Shown here in pieces: positions 46,672 to 55,520 of a DNA stretch of 64,000 nucleotides. A program made the translations under genes and the position numbers. How positions within the stretch are numbered: position 1 is the first letter of the stretch; the number at the start of each line of letters is the position of its first letter. The notes under the pieces were generated by a model that was not told the DNA's origin, did not search any database, and worked only from the letters and a program-made list of their open reading frames with translations. The DNA lies in NCBI RefSeq assembly GCF_030409805.1, contig NZ_JAUFQP010000010.1, positions 811,001 to 875,000 on the forward strand, read 5' to 3'. The DNA comes from Algibacter miyuki. Lineage in GTDB: Bacteria; Bacteroidota; Bacteroidia; Flavobacteriales; Flavobacteriaceae.

Positions 46672-47499
46672 ATGAAAAAATATCTCCCTAAAATTTTCGG
46701 AAAAACAATAAATACCATTGGCTTTTTTGCTCCAAAATACGCCGCACATTTATCCATTACATTATTTTCTTCTCCTAAAAAAGGAAAAACGAAAGAACAC
46801 CAGGCAGCTTATTTAAAAACGGCCGAGCAAGAAACCATAATAAGTAATGAAATCCCTATAAAAACCTACCGTTGGGAAGGCAAAAAAGATACTATTCTTT
46901 TAGCGCACGGTTGGGAAAGCAACAGTTACCGTTGGAAAGATTTAATCGAACTTTTAATTGTTGAAGATTATACTGTAGTTGCTCTAGATGCTCCAGCGCA
47001 TGGCGAATCAGGAGGGAAACTATTTAATGCTTTAATTTATTCGGAATGCATAAATACCATTGCAAAAAAGTTTGAAGCTTCCGTTATTATTGGTCATTCC
47101 GTTGGTGGTATGGCAACGGTTTTCGGGCAATATCATTTTCCTTTAGAGCGTATTAAAAAATTAGTACTTCTAGGCGCCCCTTCCGACTTTACCGGCGTAT
47201 TTTCCAGGTACATTAAAATGATGGGGTACAACCAACGTGTTTCAGAAGCCATGAATGCTTATGTTTTAAAGCATTTCAAGCATTTACCAGAATACTATTC
47301 AGCATCAGATTTCACCAAAAATTTTAAACCAAAAGGCTTAGTTGTTCACGATAAAAAAGACCGTATCATTCCTTATAAAGATGGCTTGAAATATAAAATG
47401 AGTTACACCAATTCAGAATTTGTTTCAACTAAAGGTTTTGGGCATGGTTTGAAATCAGAACGTGTTTATCAACCAATTTTAGATTTTTTAAAGGATTAA
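46672..47499 (+). CDS. alpha/beta hydrolase
   Basis: 275-residue cytoplasmic hydrolase with LLAHGWESNSYRW near the oxyanion hole, nucleophile Ser in GHSVGG, an acid in VHDKKDRIIP and His in GFGHGL. It is a separate family member from the hydrolase at 7074 and has a longer N-terminal part (about 60 residues before the core). It follows the cupin gene after 3 bp and precedes the pseudouridine synthase by 17 bp. Substrate unknown. Confidence 0.9.
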   Translation: MKKYLPKIFGKTINTIGFFAPKYAAHLSITLFSSPKKGKTKEHQAAYLKTAEQETIISNEIPIKTYRWEGKKDTILLAHGWESNSYRWKDLIELLIVEDYTVVALDAPAHGESGGKLFNALIYSECINTIAKKFEASVIIGHSVGGMATVFGQYHFPLERIKKLVLLGAPSDFTGVFSRYIKMMGYNQRVSEAMNAYVLKHFKHLPEYYSASDFTKNFKPKGLVVHDKKDRIIPYKDGLKYKMSYTNSEFVSTKGFGHGLKSERVYQPILDFLKD

Positions 47500-47516
47500 T
47501 AATCTATTTTTGCAAT

Positions 47517-48272
47517 ATGGAAGTACAATTAAAACGAATTAATAAATTTTTAAGCGAAGTTGGTTATTGCTCACGTAGAGAAGCCGACAAACTTATAGAC
47601 GCCGGACGTGTTACAATTAACGGCAGCGTACCAGAAATGGGCACCAAAATAGCACCAAACGACGTGGTTTGTGTGGACGGTAAAGAAATTACCAATACCA
47701 AAACTTCATTTGTTTATCTGGCTTTTAATAAACCTGTTGGTATTGTTTGTACCACAGACACTTCAGTAGAGAAAGATAATATTATCGATTTTTTAAAATA
47801 CCCAAAACGTATTTTCCCTATCGGAAGATTAGACAAACCGAGCGAAGGTTTAATCCTACTAACCGACGATGGTGATATTGTAAACAAGATTTTACGAGCT
47901 AGTAACAATCACGAAAAAGAATACATTGTAACGGTTGATAAACCGATCTCTCAAACTTTTCTTGAACGTATGGCTGGTGGTATTCATTTGGAAGATTTAA
48001 ATAAAACCACCAAGAAGTGTGAAATTCAAAAACTGAGCACCTATGCTTTTAAAATTATTTTAACCCAAGGTTTAAACCGCCAAATTAGACGTATGTGCGA
48101 CTATTTAAACTACGAGGTTGAGACTTTAAAACGGGTTCGAATTATGAACATAAAATTAGATACGCCTGTTGGAGAATATCGAGAATTAACCAAAGAGGAA
48201 TTTATAGACCTCAATAAACTTTTGGAAGATTCCACAAAAACGTATGAAACCAATAAGAAGCGAAAAGCATAA
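47517..48272 (+). CDS. rluF: 23S rRNA pseudouridine synthase, RluF type
   Basis: RNA-modifying enzyme of the RsuA/RluB/E/F group, 251 residues. An N-terminal S4 RNA-binding domain (RINKFLSEVGYCSRREADKLI, about 7-60) precedes the catalytic domain with GRLDKPSEGLILLTDDGD, whose Asp is the nucleophile, and LNRQIRRMCDYL. S4 plus the RQIRRMC end points to RluF (U2604 of 23S rRNA), although RluB or RsuA relatives cannot be fully excluded. A strong terminator overlaps its stop codon. Confidence 0.88.
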   Translation: MEVQLKRINKFLSEVGYCSRREADKLIDAGRVTINGSVPEMGTKIAPNDVVCVDGKEITNTKTSFVYLAFNKPVGIVCTTDTSVEKDNIIDFLKYPKRIFPIGRLDKPSEGLILLTDDGDIVNKILRASNNHEKEYIVTVDKPISQTFLERMAGGIHLEDLNKTTKKCEIQKLSTYAFKIILTQGLNRQIRRMCDYLNYEVETLKRVRIMNIKLDTPVGEYRELTKEEFIDLNKLLEDSTKTYETNKKRKA

Positions 48273-48308
48273 AAAAAGGCATCAAATTTAAATTTGATGC
48301 CTTTTTTT
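48271..48308. terminator. perfect bidirectional terminator after rluF
   Basis: A 38-bp perfect palindrome: AAAAAAAGGCATCAAATTT (48271-48289) followed at once by its complement (48290-48308). The inner AAATTT bases form the loop, giving a long GC-poor stem with A and T tails on both sides. It serves rluF and the convergent small membrane protein. Confidence 0.88.
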
Positions 48309-48328
48309 ATTCCTCTTATTTCTACGTT

Positions 48329-48580
48329 CTAACTTTTAGTTTGCGCAGTTTCTATTTTTCCAGATTCCTTTGGCTTTTTCCAAAGTAGCAAACATATACC
48401 TGCCCAAATTAGGGCGATAATAACCATTCCTACTATAAATGGCATTTCTCCTTCATTCATCGAACTACCTTTTACTCCAAAAATGTAAAAAGCTAAAACA
48501 CCAAATAATAAAATTTGCCCTACGAAATACGCTATAACACCCTTTTTTGTTAAGTGTTTTAATATTAATGCATCTAGCAT
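48329..48580 (-). CDS. small two-helix membrane protein
   Basis: 83 residues with a short basic N-terminus, two hydrophobic helices (about 15-37 and 47-68), an SSMNEGEM loop and a Lys/Glu-rich C-terminal tail. I do not recognise a family. It lies downstream of folD on the same strand, about 30 bp away, so it may be cotranscribed. Hydrophobic pattern and clean boundaries support a real gene, but function is unknown. Confidence 0.7.
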   Translation of the reverse strand: MLDALILKHLTKKGVIAYFVGQILLFGVLAFYIFGVKGSSMNEGEMPFIVGMVIIALIWAGICLLLWKKPKESGKIETAQTKS

Positions 48581-48610
48581 AATTTGTATATTTTATTAAT
48601 ACTTAAACGC

Positions 48611-49489
48611 TTATTGCATATTTCTTTCTCTCGCCAATAATGTGTTTTTCAACAACATAGCAATTGTCATTGGACCAACACCACCCGGTACAGGCGTAAT
48701 ATAACTTGCTTTTTTGCTTACACTTTCAAACTCGACATCTCCTGCTAATCTATAACCTGTTTTTTTAGTCGCATCTGGCACACGGGTAATTCCAACATCG
48801 ATAATTACAACATCTTCCTTAACCATATCACCAGTTAAAAATTCCGAAATACCAATAGCCGCCACAACAATATCAGCTTCTAAAGTTATTTCTTTTAAGT
48901 TTTTAGAACGGCTATGTACTACAGTTACTGTAGCATCACCAGCTTTTCTTTTCTGACTCATTAAAATACTCATTGGACGACCTACAATATGGCTACGTCC
49001 TAAAACCACCACATTTTTACCAGACGTTTCAATTTGATAACGCTCTAACAACTCCATAATACCGTATGGTGTTGCAGGTAAAAAAGTTGGCAAATCTAAA
49101 GCCATTTTCCCTACGTTTGTTGGATGGAAACCATCGACATCTTTATCTGGATTTACAGCCATTAAAACCTTTTGCTCGTCGATATGCTTTGGCAACGGTA
49201 ATTGCACAATAAAGCCATCAATATCGGCATCGGTATTTAATTGGTCAATTTTCTGAAGTAATTCTTCCTCGGAAGTATAATCAGGCAAATCGATTAACGT
49301 CGAGTTAAAACCTATACGCTCACAAGCTTTTACTTTTGCGTTTACGTAAGTCATACTAGCACCATCGGTTCCTACTAAAATAGCAGCAAGGTGAGGTACT
49401 TTTTCACCTTTAGAAACCATAGCTTTTACATGCTCGGCAATTTCATCCTTAATATCGTTACTTACTTTTTTTCCGTCTAAAATGGTCAT
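48611..49489 (-). CDS. folD: bifunctional methylenetetrahydrofolate dehydrogenase / methenyltetrahydrofolate cyclohydrolase
   Basis: Supplies 10-formyl-THF from 5,10-methylene-THF in the cytoplasm. 292 residues from the ATG at 49489 ([14 protein letters not shown]). The catalytic Lys is in YVNAKVKAC, followed by VQLPLPKHI, the NADP site [14 protein letters not shown] and the C-terminal [12 protein letters not shown] signature. A longer frame from 49516 would add nine residues that are not part of the family. ffh lies upstream on the same strand, about 100 bp away. Confidence 0.95.
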   Translation of the reverse strand: MTILDGKKVSNDIKDEIAEHVKAMVSKGEKVPHLAAILVGTDGASMTYVNAKVKACERIGFNSTLIDLPDYTSEEELLQKIDQLNTDADIDGFIVQLPLPKHIDEQKVLMAVNPDKDVDGFHPTNVGKMALDLPTFLPATPYGIMELLERYQIETSGKNVVVLGRSHIVGRPMSILMSQKRKAGDATVTVVHSRSKNLKEITLEADIVVAAIGISEFLTGDMVKEDVVIIDVGITRVPDATKKTGYRLAGDVEFESVSKKASYITPVPGGVGPMTIAMLLKNTLLARERNMQ

Positions 49490-49587
49490 CTTTATCTCTT
49501 TTTGCCACGAATTCACGAATTTATTTTCCGAAAAACTCTAAAGCTATAATCTCTAATTTTTATATTTTTTTACTCCTAACTGCCGAC

Positions 49588-50916
49588 TTATTTCATATTC
49601 TGCATCATCTGCATCATCTTTTTGCCGCCACCACCTTGCATCATCTTCATCATTTTGCTCATTTGGTTAAATTGCTTTAAAAGCTGATTTACTTGTTGCA
49701 CAGACGTACCAGAACCTTTACCGATTCTAATTTTTCTGCTCGCATTAATAATTGATGGATTTGTGCGTTCTTTTGGCGTCATCGAATGGATAATAGCTTC
49801 AATACCTTTAAAAGCATCGTCATCAATATCAACATCTTTAAGCATTTTACCAGCACCAGGAATCATACCCATAAGGTCTTTCATGTTTCCCATTTTCTTT
49901 ATTTGCTGAATTTGCTTTAAGAAATCGTCAAAACCAAACTGATTTTTAGCAATTTTCTTTTGAAGTTTTCTAGCTTCAACCTCATCAAATTGTTCTTGTG
50001 CACGTTCTACTAACGACACTACATCTCCCATACCTAAAATACGGTCGGCCATACGTGACGGATAAAACACATCAATCGCCTCCATTTTTTCACCAGTACC
50101 AATAAACTTAATAGGTTTATTTACTACCGATTTAATAGAAATAGCAGCACCACCACGAGTATCACCATCTAATTTTGTAAGAATAACACCATCGAAATTC
50201 AACACATCATTGAAAGATTTTGCAGTATTTACAGCATCTTGCCCCGTCATAGAATCTACAACAAACAAAGTTTCTTGTGGGTTTATGGCTTTATGAATGT
50301 TCGATATTTCGGTCATCATCGCCTCATCTACAGCTAAACGACCCGCGGTATCAATAATCACCACGTTATGTCCGTTTGCTTTAGCATGTGCAATACCTGC
50401 TTGCGAAATAGCAACCGGATCGGTATTACCTCTATCGCTAAAAACCTCAACACCAATTTGCTCGCCAACCACGTGCAATTGATCTATTGCAGCCGGACGA
50501 TACACATCACAAGCTACCAATAAAGGTTTTTTAGTTTTTTTGTTTTTTAAGTAATTAGCAAGCTTACCAGAAAAGGTGGTTTTACCCGAACCTTGTAAAC
50601 CAGACATTAAAATAATACTTGGTGTTCCCGATAAATTAAGCCCTGCGGCATCGCCTCCCATAAGCTCGGTTAACTCGTCTTTTACGAGTTTTACCATAAG
50701 TTGCCCAGGTTGTAAGGTTGTTAAAACGTTTTGTCCTAATGCTTTTTCCTTTACTCTATTGGTAAATTCTTTGGCTATTTTAAAGTTAACATCGGCATCT
50801 AGAAGTGCGCGACGAACTTCTTTTAAAGTTTCGGCAACGTTTACTTCGGTTATACTTCCGTGTCCTTTTAGAACGTGTAAGGCTTTATCTAATTTATCGC
50901 TTAAATTATTGAACAT
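49588..50916 (-). CDS. ffh: signal recognition particle protein Ffh
   Basis: SRP54 GTPase that targets nascent membrane and exported proteins, 442 residues. An N-terminal helical bundle (about 1-90) leads into the G domain: G1 GLQGSGKTTF (about 109), DTAGRLAVDE, G4 TKLDGDTRGG. The C-terminal M domain (about 300-442) is Met-rich (MMKMMQGGGGKKMMQMMQ) and binds SRP RNA and signal peptides. A TATTTTTG box at 50981-50988 may mark its promoter. Confidence 0.97.
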   Translation of the reverse strand: MFNNLSDKLDKALHVLKGHGSITEVNVAETLKEVRRALLDADVNFKIAKEFTNRVKEKALGQNVLTTLQPGQLMVKLVKDELTELMGGDAAGLNLSGTPSIILMSGLQGSGKTTFSGKLANYLKNKKTKKPLLVACDVYRPAAIDQLHVVGEQIGVEVFSDRGNTDPVAISQAGIAHAKANGHNVVIIDTAGRLAVDEAMMTEISNIHKAINPQETLFVVDSMTGQDAVNTAKSFNDVLNFDGVILTKLDGDTRGGAAISIKSVVNKPIKFIGTGEKMEAIDVFYPSRMADRILGMGDVVSLVERAQEQFDEVEARKLQKKIAKNQFGFDDFLKQIQQIKKMGNMKDLMGMIPGAGKMLKDVDIDDDAFKGIEAIIHSMTPKERTNPSIINASRKIRIGKGSGTSVQQVNQLLKQFNQMSKMMKMMQGGGGKKMMQMMQNMK

Positions 50917-51220
50917 AGTTTTTAAGTCTTCTGTAAGCAGTCGGCAATATACACGCTGCTATTTAATTAAAAATGAAGTGCAAAAATAACGAAATATTTT
51001 GTTTTTTTCCTCCTATTTATATGAAGTTGTTATCTTGAATTTGAAAGCTTATTTTATCGCCGCACGGAAAGATGGAAAATCGAGTGGTTTTTTTACTAAA
51101 TTTCAAAGACTGCTATATTAATAGAATCAAGAATATAGAGCTTAGAAATGCTATAGCGTCAAAGCTTTTTTGAAATTCATCTTTTTACAATGAACACAAA
51201 ATTTTCTTCGGAAGAAACAC
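50917..51220. other. intergenic stretch upstream of ffh
   Basis: 304 bp without a credible gene. It holds a possible -7 box for ffh on the minus strand (TATTTTTG, 50981-50988). I saw no clear hairpin, RNA gene or repeat in the rest. Confidence 0.6.
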
Positions 51221-51379
51221 TTATCGTTTCGGATTGTTTAAAATGATTAATGCCGCAATGATTCCGGGAACCCAGCCACAAAGCCACAGTAGGAATACGA
51301 TAAAAATAGAGCCACACCCTTTATCTAAAACTGCTAAGGGCGGACAAATGATGGATAATAATACTCTGAAAAAATTCAT
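51221..51379 (-). CDS. YqaE/Pmp3-family small membrane protein
   Basis: 52 residues from the ATG at 51379: MNFFRVLLSIICPPLAVLDKG, then a second hydrophobic helix WLCGWVPGIIAALIIL and the tail NNPKR. This is the two-helix UPF0057/Pmp3 pattern, whose members affect membrane potential or stress tolerance in yeast and plants; the bacterial role is poorly known. The longer frame to 51433 adds a basic stretch that the family lacks. Divergent from lysS. Confidence 0.88.
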   Translation of the reverse strand: MNFFRVLLSIICPPLAVLDKGCGSIFIVFLLWLCGWVPGIIAALIILNNPKR

Positions 51380-51541
51380 TTTTTTTGATTTGATTTTGAT
51401 TGATGATGAAATACACCTTATTTGACGCTGCATTTATTGTTTTGTTACACTTAAATTTAATTTTTCATTGATTTTAGCTTTCGATACTTTATAAACTAAG
51501 CACTTAACCTGCTACTAACGGCTTGTTTGGCGGGTGAGCTC

Positions 51542-51626
51542 GCGCTAGGGATTGCAGTGGAAAGCCCACAGCCCGACAACGGAGGCGCGCGGACTTGCAG
51601 CGGAAAGCCCGACCCTTGGGTAGCGC
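51542..51626. other. GC-rich foldable intergenic element
   Basis: A markedly GC-rich island in AT-rich surroundings. Two 16-bp copies of TTGCAGYGGAAAGCCC (51552-51567 and 51595-51610) lie 43 bp apart, each soon followed by GCCCGAC-type bases. The ends can pair: GCGCTA (51542-51547) with TAGCGC (51621-51626), extended by GGG (51548-51550) with CCC (51613-51615). This looks like a folded RNA or a dispersed flavobacterial intergenic repeat. I have a memory of similar islands in related genomes but cannot confirm it here. Located between the Pmp3-like gene and the lysS promoter. Confidence 0.55.
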
Positions 51627-51673
51627 CCAAAAAAAATGGTGAATTGATACGGGAAAATCGGGTTGCAAATGTT

Positions 51674-51681
51674 TATCTTTG
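51674..51681 (+). promoter_or_regulatory. -7 box of lysS
   Basis: TATCTTTG matches TAnnTTTG and lies 29 nt upstream of the lysS ATG. No well-placed TTG is seen at -33. The GC-rich element ends about 48 bp upstream. The rest of the 51380-51710 gap shows nothing else. Confidence 0.5.
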
Positions 51682-51710
51682 TGCCTTTAAAATTTTTAGA
51701 GCATTAGACT

Positions 51711-53402
51711 ATGTCGCAATTATCAGAACAAGAACTCGTAAGAAGAGAGAAATTAGTAAAATTACGCGCGATGGGGATTAACCCATATCCAGCGGATTTA
51801 TACCCTGTTAAAAACACATCGAAATCGATAAAACAAGATTTTGTTGAGGGCAACAAGGTGGTTATTGCTGGCCGTTTAATGGCGTTGAATTTACAAGGAA
51901 AGGCATCATTTGCGCAGTTACAAGATAGTGCTGGGCGTATTCAGGTATATTTTAACCGCGATGAAATTTGCCCTGGTGATGATAAAAGCCTGTATAATGA
52001 TGTTTTAAAAAAATTGCTTGATTTAGGTGATTTTATTGGTATTGAAGGCGAATTGTTTACCACCAAAGTAGGTGAAAAAACAGTGCGTGTAAAAACTTTT
52101 AAATTATTGAGTAAGGCTTTAAAACCTTTACCGTTACCTAAAGAAAAAGATGGCAAAGTTTACGATGCGTTTACCGACCCTGAGATGCGTTACCGCCAGC
52201 GTTATGCTGATTTAGTGGTAAACCCGCATGTGAAAGAGGTTTTTGTAAAGCGTACAAAACTGTTTAATGCCATGCGTTCGTTTTTTAACGAGTCTGGGTA
52301 TTTTGAAGTTGAAACTCCTGTTTTACAACCTATTCCTGGTGGCGCTGCGGCACGTCCGTTTATGACACACCATAACAGTTTGGATATTCCGTTATACATG
52401 CGAATTGCCAACGAATTGTATTTAAAACGATTAATTGTTGGTGGTTTTGATGGCGTATATGAGTTTTCTAAAAACTTTAGAAACGAAGGCATGGACCGCA
52501 CGCATAACCCAGAGTTTACTGCAATGGAAATCTATGTATCGTACAAAGATTACAATTGGATGATGGATTTCTGCGAGCAACTTTTAGAGCATTGTGCTAT
52601 TGCGGTAAACGGAACAAGCGAAGCTACTTTTGGTGAGCATAAAATCGATTTCAAAGCACCTTACGCCCGTGTAACCATGGCCGATTCTATTAAGCATTTT
52701 ACAGGTTTTGATATTACTGATAAAACCGAGGATGAAATTAGAGCTGCTGCTAAAGGCATGCACATTGAGGTGGACGACACCATGGGTAAAGGAAAACTTA
52801 TCGATGAGATTTTTGGCGAAAAATGTGAAGGCAATTATATACAACCTACTTTTATTACGGATTATCCAAAAGAAATGAGTCCGCTATGTAAAGAACATAG
52901 AGATAATCCAGAATTAACCGAACGTTTTGAGTTGATGGTTTGTGGTAAGGAAATTGCGAATGCCTATTCGGAATTAAACGACCCTATTGACCAACGCGAG
53001 CGTTTTGAGCACCAATTAAAACTAGCTCAAAAAGGTGACGATGAAGCTACCGAATTTATTGATCACGATTTTTTACGTGCTCTAGAATATGGTATGCCTC
53101 CAACATCGGGTATGGGTATTGGTATGGACCGTTTAATTATGTTTTTAACTAACAACCAATCTATTCAGGAGGTTTTATTTTTCCCGCAAATGCGTCCGGA
53201 GAAAAAAGCACCTGCTATTAGTGAAGATGCTAAAAGCTTATTAGAAATTTTAAAAAGCGCTGAGCAATTTGAACTTGTTGATTTAAAAGGAAAATCTGGC
53301 TTATCGAACAAAAAATGGGATAAAACTATTAAAGAATTAACAAAAAACAATTTGGCCAAAGTTGAAAAAACAGACGACGGATTGTTTGTTGCTAAAGTTT
53401 AA
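51711..53402 (+). CDS. lysS: lysyl-tRNA synthetase, class II
   Basis: Charges tRNA-Lys. The 563 residues comprise an N-terminal OB-fold anticodon domain (about 50-150) and the class II core with motif 1 (SGYFEVETPVLQ), motif 2 (FRNEGMDRTHNPEFT) and motif 3 (GMGIGMDRLIM). E. coli LysS ends soon after motif 3; here about 60 more residues follow (SEDAKSLLEILKSAEQ onward), resembling a small helical domain. A strong terminator follows the stop. Confidence 0.96.
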   Translation: MSQLSEQELVRREKLVKLRAMGINPYPADLYPVKNTSKSIKQDFVEGNKVVIAGRLMALNLQGKASFAQLQDSAGRIQVYFNRDEICPGDDKSLYNDVLKKLLDLGDFIGIEGELFTTKVGEKTVRVKTFKLLSKALKPLPLPKEKDGKVYDAFTDPEMRYRQRYADLVVNPHVKEVFVKRTKLFNAMRSFFNESGYFEVETPVLQPIPGGAAARPFMTHHNSLDIPLYMRIANELYLKRLIVGGFDGVYEFSKNFRNEGMDRTHNPEFTAMEIYVSYKDYNWMMDFCEQLLEHCAIAVNGTSEATFGEHKIDFKAPYARVTMADSIKHFTGFDITDKTEDEIRAAAKGMHIEVDDTMGKGKLIDEIFGEKCEGNYIQPTFITDYPKEMSPLCKEHRDNPELTERFELMVCGKEIANAYSELNDPIDQRERFEHQLKLAQKGDDEATEFIDHDFLRALEYGMPPTSGMGIGMDRLIMFLTNNQSIQEVLFFPQMRPEKKAPAISEDAKSLLEILKSAEQFELVDLKGKSGLSNKKWDKTIKELTKNNLAKVEKTDDGLFVAKV

Positions 53403-53450
53403 CGCCACAATGTAGATAAGCCGCTTTTAGCGACTGAGATATACACAAAG

Positions 53451-53486
53451 AAAAAGCCCGTAATCTATAAAGATTACGGGCTTTTT
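53451..53486 (+). terminator. rho-independent terminator of lysS
   Basis: Perfect 16-bp stem AAAAAGCCCGTAATCT (53451-53466) and AGATTACGGGCTTTTT (53471-53486) with a 4-nt loop, 48 bp after the lysS stop. Confidence 0.9.
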
Positions 53487-53732
53487 ACTACTAACTAACT
53501 AAACTAATTTAAACTTATATGAAATTTAGAATTTAAGCTAACTACCTCTTAAATTCTCTACAAAGAAACCACCAAAAAGCGGATTGAGAATACATATTTA
53601 GATATCTTTAACACCCTTTGTATCGCTTTTATATTTTATTTAAGACTAAAGTGTTTATTTGTTAAAATTTTTAAGAAAAATAGACCAAAAAAGCCCGCAT
53701 CTTATATTTTAAAAATTCGATTGTACCAATAA

Positions 53733-53885
53733 TTATTTATTAAAAATCAGGGCTTAAAGTTTATAAAGAGCATACAACAAGAAACAGTTACTCCCGAAGA
53801 TTTTAAAACCGTAATTAATCAAGCCTTTATTTGGCAAAAAAATAAAGTAACAATACTTAGCCAATACCTTGTTTCACTTAATTGA
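53733..53885 (+). pseudogene. possible gene remnant without start codon
   Basis: In the 606-bp gap after lysS, one frame stays open for 50 codons between TAA (53730-53732) and TGA (53883-53885). Its translation (QQETVTPEDFKTVINQAF in the middle) looks protein-like, but it has no ATG, GTG or TTG in a sensible place. I recognise no family. Apart from this and the lysS terminator, the gap is AT-rich and shows only a TACATTTG box next to the following gene. Confidence 0.3.
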
Positions 53886-53996
53886 AACCCCTTATAGAAC
53901 AAAAAAATATTAAAAAACAAACATGTTACATTATATTAACACCTGTAAAACAACAAGCGCGTAATACTTTTCCTTAGATTTTATAATAACTTTATT

Positions 53997-54004
53997 TACA
54001 TTTG
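53997..54004 (+). promoter_or_regulatory. -7 box close to the start of the envelope protein gene
   Basis: TACATTTG matches TAnnTTTG and ends 4 nt before the ATG at 54009, implying a leaderless or nearly leaderless transcript. The -33 element is not evident. Confidence 0.45.
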
Positions 54005-54008
54005 CTTA

Positions 54009-55226
54009 ATGAACAAACTCTACCTCATAATTCTTTCTGTATTTTGCTGTGTTACGGCTACAGCGCAAAACACCGATAGTATTTCTTTTAAAAATGGGAT
54101 AGATAATCCAAACCATTTAACAACGCATCATTTCGGTATGTTTAGTTCTAGAATTTCAACAAATTTTAAACTAAAAGCACCGACCAAAAAAACGGTTACT
54201 TTTAGTACTTCTAGCGGAAATACACCACATCCTTTTGTGGAAGCTTATTTTCCGAAAGATCCAGAAACTAGAGCACAACTGAGCCAAGTAAAATGGCACG
54301 ATAGAAACTTCACATTTGTAGACCAAGAAACCACACCTGCCGATTACATGAATATTGTGGTAGATGCCGTGATAAAAGAATTTAGAGCTAGCTTAAGTAT
54401 TCCGCTTTCAAAACATCACGAATTGGGAGTTTCTATACGATCGCATTTAATTACTAAAGGAAAATATCCGTTTACATTTTTTACCAGTGACGAAACTATA
54501 GAATGGTTTCATAGTAATATTGCTGGCGGAGAAGACCCTTACGGAAGACGCTATTACGGTTTAAATAAAGTAAATTTTAAATACACTGATAGAAACGGAA
54601 AAACTTTAGAATTTGAAAATAACGACTTTTTTATTGGCGGTATCGAGATAAACCATCATTATTATCCCGAATTAAATATCAATAAAACGCGCCAGATCTT
54701 TATTAACTTCGGAAGTCATTTAGGCTTTAACACTTCAGAATACAACCCGTCTATAGATCTTGGTGTTTCTACCAATGTGATAAAAAAGATCGATTTAAAA
54801 AATCGTTATGAATTAAACATTGCTTTAGGCGCAAACTTGTTAAGAAAAAATATAATCGATTTTAAGGATACTGTTGACTTAGGCAATAACAAATTTTTAT
54901 TAACAGGAGAAAGCGCCATAGAAATAGCCCGACACACAAAAAAAGGAAATTATCACGCATTCGGCATCAATTACCAAATACAATCGCGATACAATAAAAT
55001 TGAAGAAGAAAGTTATTACAAACTTATAGGGAAATGGAAAGAAATTAACGGTGGTTGGCAGCACGGCGTGAGTAATTTATACGATGTTTTAACCAACTGG
55101 GATTTCACTTATACCTACGCCCGCCCAAATTTGAAACTCGCATTTTACATCAAAGAGGATTTACAAGTTAATAACGCACCCGATTTTCAAACCGGACTTA
55201 GTGTTAAGTTCCCCATTTTAAACTAG
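54009..55226 (+). CDS. secreted envelope protein, probably outer-membrane beta-barrel
   Basis: 405 residues with a clean signal peptide (1-19, ending TATAQ). The rest is rich in alternating hydrophobic and polar residues typical of beta-strands, for example RQIFINFGSHLGFNTSEY and HAFGINYQIQSRYN. The final strand LSVKFPILN has the look of a barrel end. I do not recognise a family or function. It stands alone between the lysS terminator and the metalloprotease gene. Confidence 0.78.
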   Translation: MNKLYLIILSVFCCVTATAQNTDSISFKNGIDNPNHLTTHHFGMFSSRISTNFKLKAPTKKTVTFSTSSGNTPHPFVEAYFPKDPETRAQLSQVKWHDRNFTFVDQETTPADYMNIVVDAVIKEFRASLSIPLSKHHELGVSIRSHLITKGKYPFTFFTSDETIEWFHSNIAGGEDPYGRRYYGLNKVNFKYTDRNGKTLEFENNDFFIGGIEINHHYYPELNINKTRQIFINFGSHLGFNTSEYNPSIDLGVSTNVIKKIDLKNRYELNIALGANLLRKNIIDFKDTVDLGNNKFLLTGESAIEIARHTKKGNYHAFGINYQIQSRYNKIEEESYYKLIGKWKEINGGWQHGVSNLYDVLTNWDFTYTYARPNLKLAFYIKEDLQVNNAPDFQTGLSVKFPILN

Positions 55227-55520
55227 GAAATTCATATATTCCAATAATAACCAACCTGTTATCATCTTTTATTTTTTTTCTTTATTACTAGAGACAAGAG
55301 CAATTCTGCCTGTCTCTAAAATCTTTCCGTCATACTTCCGAAGACATTTTATTTTCAGAATAAAACCACATACACTTTATCAAAAAGATTACAAATTATT
55401 AGCCTTTAGCTAAAAACACTTTCAGAATTTAACCTAAAATTTTGTTAATTAGTTAAATTCCTACTAATTATCTTACAATAATAAATATTTTTACAACACA
55501 AACAACAAACCTTTAACACA
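55227..55520. other. intergenic stretch with a weak hairpin
   Basis: 294 bp, very AT-rich. An 8-bp stem TAGAGACA (55289-55296) and TGTCTCTA (55311-55318) with a 14-nt loop may terminate the upstream gene weakly; there is no strong T-run after it. No RNA gene or ORF is convincing. Confidence 0.4.

Noticed and set aside
51520..51640. tRNA or rRNA fragment in the GC-rich island
   Set aside because: No cloverleaf, no TTCGA-type T-loop, no CCA end and no resemblance to rRNA that I can recognise.
51527..51781. 84-residue open frame on the plus strand through the GC-rich element
   Set aside because: It runs through the paired repeats and into lysS in another frame; composition is unlike a protein of this genome and it has no recognisable domain. 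The GC-rich bases simply lack stop codons.
55289..55318. Hairpin TAGAGACA / TGTCTCTA as a strong terminator
   Set aside because: Stem is short with a 14-nt loop and no clear T-run follows; kept only as a weak note in the intergenic entry.
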